From: CAVZBW01 sp963778465
Lineage (GTDB): Bacteria; Actinomycetota; Acidimicrobiia; Acidimicrobiales; RAAP-2
DNA length: 64,000 bases
Assembly: GCA_963778465.1 (NCBI GenBank)
Contig: CAVZUK010000003.1
Span: 930,001 to 994,000 of the forward strand
Reading direction: 5' to 3'
In this document: in pieces, positions 8,444 through 17,331 of the stretch
How positions within the stretch are numbered: position 1 is the first letter of the stretch
How the letters are laid out: the number at the start of each line of letters is the position of its first letter
The notes under the pieces: generated by a model
Database searches by the model: none
What the model saw: the letters and a program-made list of their open reading frames with translations, nothing else
What the model was told of the DNA's origin: nothing
Translations under genes and position numbers: made by a program

Positions 8444-9691
8444 TCACCGGCCCGACGTGGCCGATCCCGTGACGGCCTTGGCCGGAGCCGGCTCCTTGGG
8501 TAGACCGAGGATCCGCTCCGACACGATGTTGCGCTGCACCTGGGAGGTCCCTGCGGCGATGGTCAGCGAGATCGACTTGTACCAGGCCTCGACCTGCTCG
8601 GCGTTGCCGAGCGGGACCCGCCCACCGTCGGTGCCGAGGTCCTCGGCCTCGAGCGGCGAGGCCGCCAGTGCCGCGCGATCGAGGAGCTCCATGGCGAGCT
8701 CGGAGAGCGCTTGGCCCTGCTCCGAATAGGACAGCTTGAAGACGCTGCCCCCGAGGCCCGGGACCCCTCCCTCGCCCGCCTGGGAGACGTTGCGCTTGGT
8801 GAGCGCCCATAGCGCGTCGAAGGAAGCCTGGAGGTGCCCGATCCGCTGGCGGATCCCCGCGTCGTGCCAGGCCCCGGTGCCGTGGGCCAGACCCTTGAGC
8901 TCGCGCAGGAGCCGCATGGACTCGAGCAGCTCCCCGACGAACGCGGTCCCCCGCTCGAAGCTGAGGGTCACCATCGTGACCCGCCAGCCGTCGTTCTCGT
9001 CTCCCACCCGGAGGTCGACCGGGATCCGGACCTCGTCCAAGAACAACTCCGCGAAATCCTCGGATCCGCCCATGGTGAGGAGCGGCCGCAGCTCGATGCC
9101 GGGGCTGTCCATCGGCAGGATGAGCCAGCTGATGCCGCGATGGCGGCTGTCGTCCGGCCCCGTGCGCACGAGCAGCTCGCCGTAGTCGGCGACGGGGGAG
9201 TGCGACGTCCAGATCTTGGAGCCGCTGACCACGTAGTGGTCGCCGTCGCGAACGGCTCGGGTGCGCAACGCTGCGAGGTCGCTGCCCGCCCCGGGCTCGG
9301 AGAAGCCCTGGCACCACACCTCCTCGCCGCGCAGGATGGGCGGGAGGAACCGGGCCTTCTGCTCGGGCGTCCCCTCGGCGATGATCGTGGGTCCGGCGTG
9401 GAGCAGCCCGACGAAGTTCACGCCGACGTACGGGGCGCCGGCCCGCTCGCACTCCTCCTTGAAGATGAGCTGCTCGACCGGGCTGGCGCCGCGGCCCCCG
9501 CCCTCGGTCGGCCAGTCGATGCCGGCGTAACCGGCCTCGAACAGGAGGCGCTGCCAATGGGTGTCGTAGGCCCGGCGTCCCGGCCAGTCCTCGACCGGGG
9601 GCTTGGCGGGAAGGGACGGCAACACCTCGGCGAGCCAGCGGCGCAGCTCCGTGCGAAAGGCCCGCTCTTCCGCCGTGTAGGTCAGGTCCAT
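8444..9691 (-). CDS. acyl-CoA dehydrogenase, long-subunit type (FadE-like)
   Basis: This 415-residue acyl-CoA dehydrogenase starts MDLTYTAEERAFR. It has the middle-domain signature WCQGFSEPGAGSDLA, which binds the acyl chain and FAD, and the C-terminal IAAGTSQVQRNIVSERILGLP. It lies 4 bases upstream of its shorter partner at 7354, which points to a heteromeric enzyme. Long FadE subunits of this type act on steroid side-chain or ring-derived CoA esters. The precise step is not assignable without phylogeny. Confidence 0.9.
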   Translation of the reverse strand: MDLTYTAEERAFRTELRRWLAEVLPSLPAKPPVEDWPGRRAYDTHWQRLLFEAGYAGIDWPTEGGGRGASPVEQLIFKEECERAGAPYVGVNFVGLLHAGPTIIAEGTPEQKARFLPPILRGEEVWCQGFSEPGAGSDLAALRTRAVRDGDHYVVSGSKIWTSHSPVADYGELLVRTGPDDSRHRGISWLILPMDSPGIELRPLLTMGGSEDFAELFLDEVRIPVDLRVGDENDGWRVTMVTLSFERGTAFVGELLESMRLLRELKGLAHGTGAWHDAGIRQRIGHLQASFDALWALTKRNVSQAGEGGVPGLGGSVFKLSYSEQGQALSELAMELLDRAALAASPLEAEDLGTDGGRVPLGNAEQVEAWYKSISLTIAAGTSQVQRNIVSERILGLPKEPAPAKAVTGSATSGR

Positions 9692-9755
9692 GAGGGCCGG
9701 ACTCCCGGCGCGGGGCGAGAAGGGACGGGCGCGACGATCACGGCTCGCCGACGCG

Positions 9756-10955
9756 TCAGGACGCGAGATCGAGCGAGTAGAGACGGATGGCGTTACCCCG
9801 GACGATCTTGTAGCGCTGCTCGTCGGTGAGGTCCGCCATCTGCTCCTCGGCGATCTCGCGCGTGTGGGGCCACGTCGAGTCCGAGTGCGGGTAGTCGGAC
9901 TCGTAGGTGATGTTGTCCTCGCCGATCTCGCTCACCGAGCGCAGCCCGTGGGCGTCGTCGAAGAAGCACCCGAAGACATGGTCGCCGAAGTAGCTGGACG
10001 GCCGCTCGGGCACCTTGTCCGCCACGCCGCCCCACGCCCGGTTCTCCTCCCAGACCGTGTCCGCACGCTCGAGGATGTAGGGGATCCAGCCGATCTGACC
10101 CTCCGAGTAGGCCACCTTGAGATCGGGGAACCGGACGAAGAGCCCGGAGAAGAGGAAGTCGACCAGGGAGAACGTGGCGTTGGTGTGCGTCAACGTCGAC
10201 CCCACCGCCGGTGGGGCGTCCGCCGAGGTCGAGGGCATCTTGGAGGACGACCCGATGTGCATGTTGACGACGGTGGAGGTCTCCGCACATGCCCGGAAAA
10301 AGGGATCCCAGTACCCGTCGGGGTCGTGCACGCTCGGCAGGCCGAGGAAGGGCGGGATCTCGCTGAAGCACACGGCGCGCACGCCGCGATCGGCGTTGCG
10401 CCGCACCTCCTCTGCGGCCAACTCGGCACTCCACAGTGGCACCAGGGTGAGCGGGACGAGCCGGCCGCCCGTATCCGCGCACCACTCCTCGACCATCCAG
10501 TCGTTGTAGGCGCGCACGCAGAGGAGCGCGAGCTCCTTGTCGCTCGCCTCGAGGAAGGTCTGGCCGCAAAAGCGCGGGAAGGTGGGGAAGCAGAGCGACG
10601 CCTCGAGGTGATTGACGTCCATGTCCTCGAGACGGGGCTTCACCTGGTAGGAGCCCGACCGCATCTCCTCGTAGGTGATCCCGGTGATCGTCACCTCTTC
10701 CCGGGGGAAACCGGCTGCCGAGTCGAGCCGCAGGAGGGGTCGCTTCAGATCCTCGTAGTACCACCAATCGGTGGGTCTCCCCTCGGAACCGGGCTTCACC
10801 GTCAGCTTCCCCCCGACGAACGTGACGTCGCCCATCGGGGCCCGGATAACCCTCGGTCCGACCTCGGCGTACTTGGAGGGGAGGCGGTCGACCCAGACGC
10901 CGGCGGGCTCGACCACGTGGTCGTCAACGGAGATGATCGGCGGCAGTTCAGCCAT
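9756..10955 (-). CDS. amidohydrolase-2 family metal-dependent hydrolase
   Basis: This is a 399-residue amidohydrolase (TIM-barrel) of the ACMSD/decarboxylase-like branch. The N-terminal ISVDDHVVEP contains the D-x-H metal site. NMHIGSSS near residue 235 and ESDYPHSDSTWP near 345, with a late metal-ligand Asp, are also typical. Members hydrolyse C-C or C-N bonds or decarboxylate aromatic acids. It precedes the acyl-CoA dehydrogenase pair by 64 bases on the same strand and is probably co-transcribed. Similar genes recur in actinobacterial steroid and aromatic clusters with unknown substrates. Confidence 0.85.
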   Translation of the reverse strand: MAELPPIISVDDHVVEPAGVWVDRLPSKYAEVGPRVIRAPMGDVTFVGGKLTVKPGSEGRPTDWWYYEDLKRPLLRLDSAAGFPREEVTITGITYEEMRSGSYQVKPRLEDMDVNHLEASLCFPTFPRFCGQTFLEASDKELALLCVRAYNDWMVEEWCADTGGRLVPLTLVPLWSAELAAEEVRRNADRGVRAVCFSEIPPFLGLPSVHDPDGYWDPFFRACAETSTVVNMHIGSSSKMPSTSADAPPAVGSTLTHTNATFSLVDFLFSGLFVRFPDLKVAYSEGQIGWIPYILERADTVWEENRAWGGVADKVPERPSSYFGDHVFGCFFDDAHGLRSVSEIGEDNITYESDYPHSDSTWPHTREIAEEQMADLTDEQRYKIVRGNAIRLYSLDLAS

Positions 10956-11074
10956 GCGACCGAGCGTAGCGCGGCTCCTGACGGTCCATCAGATGGCGAG
11001 AATTGCCGGCGGTACTGCCTTCCTGCACCTGGTCGTGGCTAGGCTGCATCCGCTGTCGGGTAAGAGGGCATTCC

Positions 11075-12142
11075 GTGACGGGACGGGGGAGGATGCGCTG
11101 CTGGCGCACAGGCAGGACGATCGTGGCCGTTCTGCTCGGCCTGTTGGCATCGCTGCTCGCGAACGGGGCCGCTCAGGCCCTGCCGCCGCCGGCGCCCAAC
11201 ACCCATCTGGGGAACGTCTACACGACCGGGCAGCTGATCTCGTTGCCCTTCGTCCTGCCCACACCGAAGGTGGACTTCCTCTACGCGAGCGGGCTCGGTC
11301 CACCGGTCAACATCCCGTTGCGCACGTTCACCAAGATCGGTCAGTGGAGCGAGGTCTATAACCCGCTGCCGACGCTTCCCCCGTGGGTCCAGCCGGGGTC
11401 GAGCGTCTGGTCGCCCGACGTCCGAAAGGTCGGTTCGACGTACGTCATGTGGTTCACGGCGCTCGCCGAGGAGGTCCCGTCCGGCGACGAGCAGTTCCCC
11501 CATCCCCGCTGTCTGGGCTGGGCCACGTCGTCGAGCCCCTACGGACCCTTCGTGAGCAACGCCGCCCAGCCGGCTCTCTGCCAGTGGTCTGACTTCGGCG
11601 ACATCGACCCGCGCACCTTCATGGACGGGAACCAGGAGTACCTCCTGTGGAAGTCCGACGACAACGCCGGTGAAGCGCCCCCGACGAGCACGTTCCAACC
11701 CACCAAGCTCTGGTCGCAGAAGCTCGCTGCCGACGGGACGACTCTCGAGGGCTCGCCGACCGAGCTGCTGGTGCGGAACAAGTCGTGGGAGGTCCCGCTG
11801 GTCGAGGCTCCCGACATGATCAAGCACGCCGGGCGCTACTACCTGTTCTTCTCGGGGTCCGCCTCGTGGTTCCCGCAAGGGGGGATCGGCGTGGCCTTCT
11901 GCACGAGCCCGAGCGGGCCCTGCCGGGACGTCTACAAGGGTCCGTGGCTCGGATCGAGCCTGCTCGGATCCGGTCCCGACGAAGAGACGCTCTTCGAGCA
12001 GAACGGGGCCACATGGCTCCTGTACGCGCCCCAGGCCGTCTACTTCCCCAACTCGTATCCCGTCCTGGGTGTCTCGAGAGTGGCGGTCCAGTCCGGCAAG
12101 CCTTACGTGGCGGCGTTCGACGGAATCGAGCCCAACCCGTGA
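11075..12142 (+). CDS. secreted GH43-like beta-propeller protein, copy 1 of tandem pair
   Basis: This is an exported protein of 355 residues with a signal peptide (RTGRTIVAVLLGLLASLLANGAAQA), then a propeller with FGDIDPRTFMDG (Asp178 at the GH43 pKa-modulator site) and VEAPDM (candidate acid Glu). I chose the GTG at 11075 because AAGAGGG lies 6 bases upstream. An ATG at 11093 and an upstream ATG at 11003 are in frame but less well supported. Its stop overlaps the GTG of its paralogue (GTGA), so the two are translationally coupled and look like a tandem duplication. The substrate is unknown; a polysaccharide is likely if it is active. Confidence 0.72.
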   Translation: MTGRGRMRCWRTGRTIVAVLLGLLASLLANGAAQALPPPAPNTHLGNVYTTGQLISLPFVLPTPKVDFLYASGLGPPVNIPLRTFTKIGQWSEVYNPLPTLPPWVQPGSSVWSPDVRKVGSTYVMWFTALAEEVPSGDEQFPHPRCLGWATSSSPYGPFVSNAAQPALCQWSDFGDIDPRTFMDGNQEYLLWKSDDNAGEAPPTSTFQPTKLWSQKLAADGTTLEGSPTELLVRNKSWEVPLVEAPDMIKHAGRYYLFFSGSASWFPQGGIGVAFCTSPSGPCRDVYKGPWLGSSLLGSGPDEETLFEQNGATWLLYAPQAVYFPNSYPVLGVSRVAVQSGKPYVAAFDGIEPNP

Positions 12143-13212
12143 GAGCCCGGCACCGCCGTCCCAGCCGGTTCAAGCTCTGGCTCGCCGTCCTGGCAGCGTG
12201 TGCGGTGACCGGCGGTCTCGTCGACTTCGCCCTCTTCAACGGCACCCACGCGAGCGCGCAGGCCGACCTGCCGCCGGCGCCCAACACCGACCTCGGGATC
12301 GTCTACACGCCGGACCAATCCTTCTCGCAGCCCGACGTCATGCCCACCGACTCCGTCGACTACCTCTACTCGTCGGGACTGGGAGCCACGCCCAATGTGC
12401 CGCTCGTGACCTTCACCGCGATCGGACAGTGGAGCGAGGTCCACGACGCGATGCCCACGCTCCCGCCCTGGGTGGAGCCCGGAACGGTCATCACCTCCCC
12501 CGACGTGCGTCCCGCGGGCAACGGGTACGTCATGTGGTTCTCCGCCGTCACGCGGGCCCCCGTCGCCGGGGCCTCCGGAGGCAACCTTCGGTGTCTCGGG
12601 TGGGCCAGGTCGTCGAGCCCGCTCGGGCCCTTCGTGAGCGATGCCACCGAGCCCGAGGTGTGCGCGGCCTCGGACTACGGCGACAACAACCCGCGCACCT
12701 TCGTGGACGGGAGCCAGGAGTACCTCCTGTGGAACTCTGACAACAGCCAGGACCCCAGCGCGCCGTCGGCCTCCAAGCTCTATTCCCAGGCGCTGTCCTC
12801 CGACGGCACCACCCTCGTGGGTGCGCCGTCGGTCCTCATGCAGGCCGACCAGTTCTGGGAGGCGAACAACGTCGAGACGCCGGACATGCTGTCCTACGAC
12901 GGCCACTACTACCTGCTGTTCACCGGGAACTTCGCCACCTCCCCCGCGGCGGGCATCGGCGTCGCGCAATGCTCCGGACCGAGCGGTCCCTGCTCGGACT
13001 CGTTGATCGGACCGTGGCTCGGCTCGACGACGCAGGGCTCCGGTCCGAGCCAGGAGTCCGACTTCGAGCAAAACGGCGCCACCTGGCTCCTCTACTCGCC
13101 GCAGGCCACCTACTTCACGGGGGCACGGCCCGAGCTCGCCCTGTCCCGGCTCGGGTTCACCCTTCAGCTGCCCTACGTGGCCGTGTTCGACGGGGCCGAG
13201 CCCAACCCCTGA
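12139..13212 (+). CDS. secreted GH43-like beta-propeller protein, copy 2 of tandem pair
   Basis: This 357-residue paralogue of the preceding gene starts at a GTG inside the upstream GTGA overlap. The basic N-terminus RARHRRPSRFK and hydrophobic LWLAVLAACAVTGGLVDFALF form a signal peptide or anchor. The propeller keeps LPPAPNTDLGIVYTPDQ, TAIGQWSEV and VETPDM. At the position where the neighbour has IDPRT it reads NNPRT, so the expected Asp is Asn184. That change would impair a GH43 glycosidase, suggesting a binding role or an altered activity. Confidence 0.72.
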   Translation: MRARHRRPSRFKLWLAVLAACAVTGGLVDFALFNGTHASAQADLPPAPNTDLGIVYTPDQSFSQPDVMPTDSVDYLYSSGLGATPNVPLVTFTAIGQWSEVHDAMPTLPPWVEPGTVITSPDVRPAGNGYVMWFSAVTRAPVAGASGGNLRCLGWARSSSPLGPFVSDATEPEVCAASDYGDNNPRTFVDGSQEYLLWNSDNSQDPSAPSASKLYSQALSSDGTTLVGAPSVLMQADQFWEANNVETPDMLSYDGHYYLLFTGNFATSPAAGIGVAQCSGPSGPCSDSLIGPWLGSTTQGSGPSQESDFEQNGATWLLYSPQATYFTGARPELALSRLGFTLQLPYVAVFDGAEPNP

Positions 13213-13255
13213 GCCCGACCGACCGGCATCGGGGGCGAGCCGAAGCGGGCGACCG

Positions 13256-14422
13256 TCAGCCGCCCGAGACCGACGTCCCCGACGTCCCCGGCCGCCCCGT
13301 CGTCGACGAAGTGGTGGTCGATGCGCGGGCCACGGCCTCCCGCAGCACCAGCGCCCGGTGGACGGAAGCGTCCCCCCAGGCCGCGGCGAGCGCCCAGGCG
13401 CGCTTGGCCCACAGCTGGACGTCGCACTCCCACGTGTAGCCGATGGCGCCGTGGACCTGCACCGCAGTGAGCGCCGCCAGGTCGGCGGCGTCCGAGGCAA
13501 GGGCCTTCGCGATGGAGGCGTCGTGCGACCGGGTCGCCGGGCTGGCGGCCATCGACCAGGCCGCCCGATAGACGGCGGGGCGAGAAAACTCGAGACGCAC
13601 CGCCACGTTGGCGAGATGGTGCTTGACGGCCTCGAAGCTGCCGATGGGCTGGCCGAACTGCCGGCGCTCACGGGCGTAGGCGGCCGAGAGGTCGAGGAGT
13701 CGCTGGGCGATACCGAGCAGCTGCGCCGCGGACGTCAGGGCCCCGCGATCCGCCAGCAGCCCGAGGAGCTCGAGGGCAGCGCCGCCCGAGGCGAGGAGGG
13801 TGTCCGGCGATACGCGCCACGTCACGTCGGCGAGCCGACGGGTGGGATCCAGCGTCGCGACCGGCTCCCGGACGGTCTCGGCCGCCCCGACCAGGTGGAG
13901 CTCCGGTCCCGACGCACCGATCACGGCGAGCGCCATCGCGTCCGCGCTCATCCCGGCGGCCACCTTCGGGGTGCGGACCGACCCGTCGGGGCGGCCCACG
14001 GTGGAGACGGACCAGCCGTCCTCGGTGATCTCCAGCCCGCCGACCGCGCCGAGCAGCTCGCCCGCAGCCAGGCCCTCGAGATGCTGGGCAACCCGCGCGT
14101 CGGAGCCACCCGCAGCCACCAGCAGGGGCACGAGGAGGCCGGCGGTCTCCGCGAGCGGCTCCGGCAGTGCGGCCCGGCCCGCCTCCTCGAGCACCACCAC
14201 CAGCTCCACGTCGCCCAACCCGAGCCCCGTCGGCGGGGGCGCCAGCAGGCCCGGCGCGCCGAGCTGGGCGAGCACGCTCCAGCGCTCCCGGCTCGGCTCT
14301 CCGTCGGGTCGGTCCGGCGGGCCGAGTGCCCGGCGCACGTCGGCCGGCGTGCACTCGGCCTCGAGCACCTGGCGCACCGCGCCGCGCAGGTCCGTCTGGT
14401 CCTGGGTGAAGGCGAAGTTCAT
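13256..14422 (-). CDS. acyl-CoA dehydrogenase, short-subunit type (FadE-like)
   Basis: This 388-residue acyl-CoA dehydrogenase starts MNFAFTQDQTDLR and carries RRQFGQPIGSFEAVKHHLANV and QVHGAIGYTWECDVQLW in the C-terminal flavin domain. It lies 42 bases downstream of the long-type dehydrogenase at 14465, giving a second probable heteromeric pair. The last 25 or so residues are an unusual Ser/Thr/Gly-rich tail (ASTTTSSTTGRPGTSG), longer than in the sister gene at 7354. The pair may act on a side-chain or ring-derived CoA thioester; the thiolase and Ltp2-type genes sit divergently next to it. Confidence 0.87.
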   Translation of the reverse strand: MNFAFTQDQTDLRGAVRQVLEAECTPADVRRALGPPDRPDGEPSRERWSVLAQLGAPGLLAPPPTGLGLGDVELVVVLEEAGRAALPEPLAETAGLLVPLLVAAGGSDARVAQHLEGLAAGELLGAVGGLEITEDGWSVSTVGRPDGSVRTPKVAAGMSADAMALAVIGASGPELHLVGAAETVREPVATLDPTRRLADVTWRVSPDTLLASGGAALELLGLLADRGALTSAAQLLGIAQRLLDLSAAYARERRQFGQPIGSFEAVKHHLANVAVRLEFSRPAVYRAAWSMAASPATRSHDASIAKALASDAADLAALTAVQVHGAIGYTWECDVQLWAKRAWALAAAWGDASVHRALVLREAVARASTTTSSTTGRPGTSGTSVSGG

Positions 14423-14464
14423 GCTCGCGCCTCCCCGCTGCCGTCGTCCACGACCCGGTCGCCG

Positions 14465-15643
14465 TCAGCCACGCGGGAGCCCGAGGAGGCGCTCGGCGAC
14501 CACGTTGCGCTGGATCTCGTTGGTCCCGGCGTAGATCGGGCCGGCGAGGGCGAAGAGGAAGGCGTCGAGCCACTCACCGGTGGACCCGTCGCCGGCCCCG
14601 GGGACGATCTCTGCCTCGGTCCCGAGCAGCGCAAGGGCGGTGCGCTGGATGGCCAGGTCGGTCTCCGACCAGAACACCTTGTTGCAGCTGGCCTCGGGGC
14701 CGATCGACTCGCCGGCGACCACCCGGGACGCCGTCCAGTAGGTATTGAGGCGGTAGGCCTCGGCGTCGATGTAGGCGCGTGCCACGTCGTCGGCCAGGCG
14801 GTCGGATCGGGCTCCGGGCCCCGTTGCCGAGCGCTCGGCGAAGAGGCGGACGAGCCGCCCCGCGGCCTCCGTGTAGCGGGCCGGGCTGCGCAGGCTCAGC
14901 CCCCGCTCACTCCCGGCCGTGGCCATCGCCACCCGCCAACCCTGTCCCACCTCCCCGAGCACCTGGTCGTCGGGGACGAAGACGCCCTCGAGGAAGATCT
15001 CGGCGAACCCGGGCTCGCCGTCGATCTGGGGGATGGGCCGCACGGTGACGCCCGGGGCGTCCATGGGGAACACAAAGTAGGTGAGGCCTCGGTGGCGCTC
15101 GGCCACCGGATCGCTGCGGAACAGGCCGAAGCACCACTCGGCGAACGTTCCCCGCGAGCACCACGTCTTCTGCCCGTCGAGGATCCAACCACCCGCCGAC
15201 TCGTCCCGCCTGGCCCGGCTGCGGAGGGACGCCAGATCGCTCCCGGAGTCCGGCTCAGACCAGCCCTGGCACCAGATCTCGTCGCCCGCCGCCATGGGCG
15301 GGAGGTAACGGAGACGCTGCTCCTCGGTGCCGAACTCCATCATGGTGGGCGCGAGCAGGAAGATCCCGTTCTGGCTCACCCGGGTCGGCGCCTGGACCCG
15401 GTAGTACTCCTCCTCGAAGATCAGCCACTCGAAGATCCCGACGTCCCGCCCGCCGTAGGCCTCGGGCCACGAGACGACGGACCAGCGGTCCTCGAACATC
15501 TCCCGTTCCCAGGCTCGGTGCTGCTCGAAGCCCTCCTTGGTGTCGAGCGACGCGAGCGTCCCTGGGGCGGGGGCGTGGGCCTCGAGCCACCGGCGGGCCT
15601 CGGCGCGGAATGCCTCCTGGTCGGCCGTTAGGGTCAGATCCAT
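14465..15643 (-). CDS. acyl-CoA dehydrogenase, long-subunit type (FadE-like)
   Basis: This 392-residue dehydrogenase starts MDLTLTADQEAFRAEARRWL. It shows IWCQGWSEPDSGSDLASL in the middle domain, the segment DGQKTWCSRG, and the C-terminal IYAGTNEIQRNVVAERLLGLP. The frame stays open upstream to 16732, but the conserved family N-terminus and the divergent thiolase at 15692 place the start at 15643. It is the upstream member of a pair with 13256-14422. It differs from the other long subunit (8444), so the two pairs likely serve different chain lengths or steps. Confidence 0.9.
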   Translation of the reverse strand: MDLTLTADQEAFRAEARRWLEAHAPAPGTLASLDTKEGFEQHRAWEREMFEDRWSVVSWPEAYGGRDVGIFEWLIFEEEYYRVQAPTRVSQNGIFLLAPTMMEFGTEEQRLRYLPPMAAGDEIWCQGWSEPDSGSDLASLRSRARRDESAGGWILDGQKTWCSRGTFAEWCFGLFRSDPVAERHRGLTYFVFPMDAPGVTVRPIPQIDGEPGFAEIFLEGVFVPDDQVLGEVGQGWRVAMATAGSERGLSLRSPARYTEAAGRLVRLFAERSATGPGARSDRLADDVARAYIDAEAYRLNTYWTASRVVAGESIGPEASCNKVFWSETDLAIQRTALALLGTEAEIVPGAGDGSTGEWLDAFLFALAGPIYAGTNEIQRNVVAERLLGLPRG

Positions 15644-15679
15644 GCAGGAGCGAATCTGGCACACCATCAGATCTGCGGC

Positions 15680-15685
15680 AACAAT
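15680..15685 (+). promoter_or_regulatory. -10-like hexamer for leaderless thiolase transcript
   Basis: AACAAT ends 6 bases before the ATG at 15692 in a 48-bp divergent gap with no clear ribosome binding site. This spacing fits transcription starting at the ATG itself. Confidence 0.35.
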
Positions 15686-15691
15686 GAGCCA

Positions 15692-16870
15692 ATGCCCAAC
15701 GCTGTAATCGTCGACGCCGTCCGGACCCCGGTGGGCAGGCGCAACGGCCGTCTGTCGGGGTGGCACCCGGTGGATCTGGCAGCCCAGCCCCTGCGTGCCC
15801 TGATGGAGCGCAACGACCTCGATCCGGCCATCGTCGAGGACGTGGTCATGGGTTGCACCATGACCGTCGGCGAGCAGGCCATGAACATCGCCCGCAACGC
15901 GGCACTCGCGGCGGGATACCCCGAGTCGGTGCCGGGAACGACCGTCGACCGGCAGTGCGGATCGGCGCAACAGGCCATCCACTTCGCCGCCCAGGCGGTC
16001 ATCTCGGGCGCCATGGACGTGGCCATCGGGGCAGGGATCGAGTCCATGACCCGGGTGCCGATCGGCTCGACGACGGAGCCCGGGCCGGGAGAGCCCTACG
16101 GCCCGCTGTACCTCTCGCGGTTCCAGCTGATCCACCAGGGGGACTGCGCCGAGGAGATCGCGCGGCGGTGGAAGATCGGTCGCGACGAGATGGACGCTTT
16201 CGCCCTCGAGTCGCACCTTCGGGCCACACGAGGCATCGACGAGGGTCGCTTCGCCGGCGAGATCCTGCCCCTCGAGACCCGGCGTGCTCAGCCCAAGCCG
16301 GGGACACCGGACGACGAGGGCCCGCTCGAGTTCGACGAAGGGGTCCGCCGGGACACGAGCCTCGAGAAGCTCGCCTCGCTCGCTCCCGCCTTCATCGAGA
16401 ACGGGACGGTGACGGCGGGCACGTCGTCGCAGATCTCCGACGGTGCGGCCGCGGTGCTGGTGATGAGCGAAGCCCGCGCCAACGAGCTGGGTCTGCGACC
16501 GAGGGCGCGGTTCCACACTTTCGCAGTGGCCTCGAACGATCCCGAGATCATGCTGACGGCGCCGATCCCGGCCACCCGGCTCATCCTCGAGAAGTCCAAG
16601 CTCGACCTCGACGACATGGACGTCGTCGAGATCAACGAGGCCTTCGCCTCGGTGGTCCTCGCCTGGGAGCGCGAGCTGCACCCCGACATGGCCAAGGTCA
16701 ACCCCAACGGTGGCGCTATCGCGATCGGGCACCCGACCGGTTGCTCGGGCGCCCGACTGATGGCCACGCTCCTCGGGGAGCTGGAGCGCACCGGCGGCCG
16801 CTACGGGTTGCAGACCATGTGTGAGGGCGGCGGCCAGGCCAACGCCACCATCATCGAGCGCCTGGGTTGA
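15692..16870 (+). CDS. thiolase (acetyl-CoA C-acyltransferase), FadA6-like
   Basis: This 392-residue thiolase cleaves a 3-ketoacyl-CoA with CoA, releasing acetyl-CoA. The catalytic set is complete: Cys89 in VDRQCGSAQQA, His347 in AIGHPTGCSG and Cys377 in MCEGGGQ, plus the NEAF motif. The overall pattern, including the C-terminal GGRYGLQTMCEGGG, matches FadA6 of the mycobacterial KstR2 regulon as I remember it, which acts late in steroid C/D-ring breakdown. It leads an overlapping operon: thiolase, DUF35 protein, Ltp2-type aldolase. FadA6 identity is an inference; thiolase identity is firm. Confidence 0.92.
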   Translation: MPNAVIVDAVRTPVGRRNGRLSGWHPVDLAAQPLRALMERNDLDPAIVEDVVMGCTMTVGEQAMNIARNAALAAGYPESVPGTTVDRQCGSAQQAIHFAAQAVISGAMDVAIGAGIESMTRVPIGSTTEPGPGEPYGPLYLSRFQLIHQGDCAEEIARRWKIGRDEMDAFALESHLRATRGIDEGRFAGEILPLETRRAQPKPGTPDDEGPLEFDEGVRRDTSLEKLASLAPAFIENGTVTAGTSSQISDGAAAVLVMSEARANELGLRPRARFHTFAVASNDPEIMLTAPIPATRLILEKSKLDLDDMDVVEINEAFASVVLAWERELHPDMAKVNPNGGAIAIGHPTGCSGARLMATLLGELERTGGRYGLQTMCEGGGQANATIIERLG

Positions 16871-17331
16871 GCGCGCCGGGCATGCCCGCCGCCGGCAAGC
16901 CGCGCGTCCCGGCCATCGAGGGATGGTTCGATCCGGATCCCGAGCGGCCGGCCCTGCTCGGTAGCCGCTGCCGGTCCTGCGGCAACATCACCTTCCCCAA
17001 GGAGATGGTGTCGTGCCGCAACCCGGCCTGCGACGGCACCGAGCTCGAGGAGATCCGGCTGAGCGGCCGCGGCCGGGTCTGGTCGTACACCGACGCCCGG
17101 TACGCGCCACCCCCGCCGTACGTGGCGGCCGACCCCTACGTCCCCTTTGCCCTGGCCGCGGTGGAGCTGCCCGCCGAGCGCATCGTCGTGCTCGGGCAGG
17201 TGGTACCGGGCGTCTCGGTCGACGACCTGTCGGTCGGGGACGAGGTCGAGCTGGTGGTGGACACCCTCTACGAGGACGACGAGCACGAGTACCTGGTCTG
17301 GAAGTGGCGACCGGTGGAGGTGGCATCGTGA
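16867..17331 (+). CDS. Zn-ribbon/OB-fold (DUF35) partner of the Ltp2-type aldolase
   Basis: This 154-residue DUF35 protein has Cys35, Cys38, Cys50 and Cys55 as a zinc ribbon, then an OB fold (GRGRVWSYTDARYAPPPPYV onward). It is sandwiched by overlaps: its TTG start sits in the TTGA of the thiolase stop, and its stop overlaps the GTG of the Ltp2-type gene. DUF35 domains such as that of ChsH2 dock onto Ltp2 and are needed for the aldol cleavage that removes the last steroid side-chain carbons. An ATG at 16882 is a reasonable alternative start. Confidence 0.87.
   Translation: MSAPGMPAAGKPRVPAIEGWFDPDPERPALLGSRCRSCGNITFPKEMVSCRNPACDGTELEEIRLSGRGRVWSYTDARYAPPPPYVAADPYVPFALAAVELPAERIVVLGQVVPGVSVDDLSVGDEVELVVDTLYEDDEHEYLVWKWRPVEVAS

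Noticed and set aside
12103..13671. A 522-codon minus-strand frame opposite the second GH43-like gene
   Set aside because: Arg/Gly-rich shadow without motifs, overlapping two well-supported genes.
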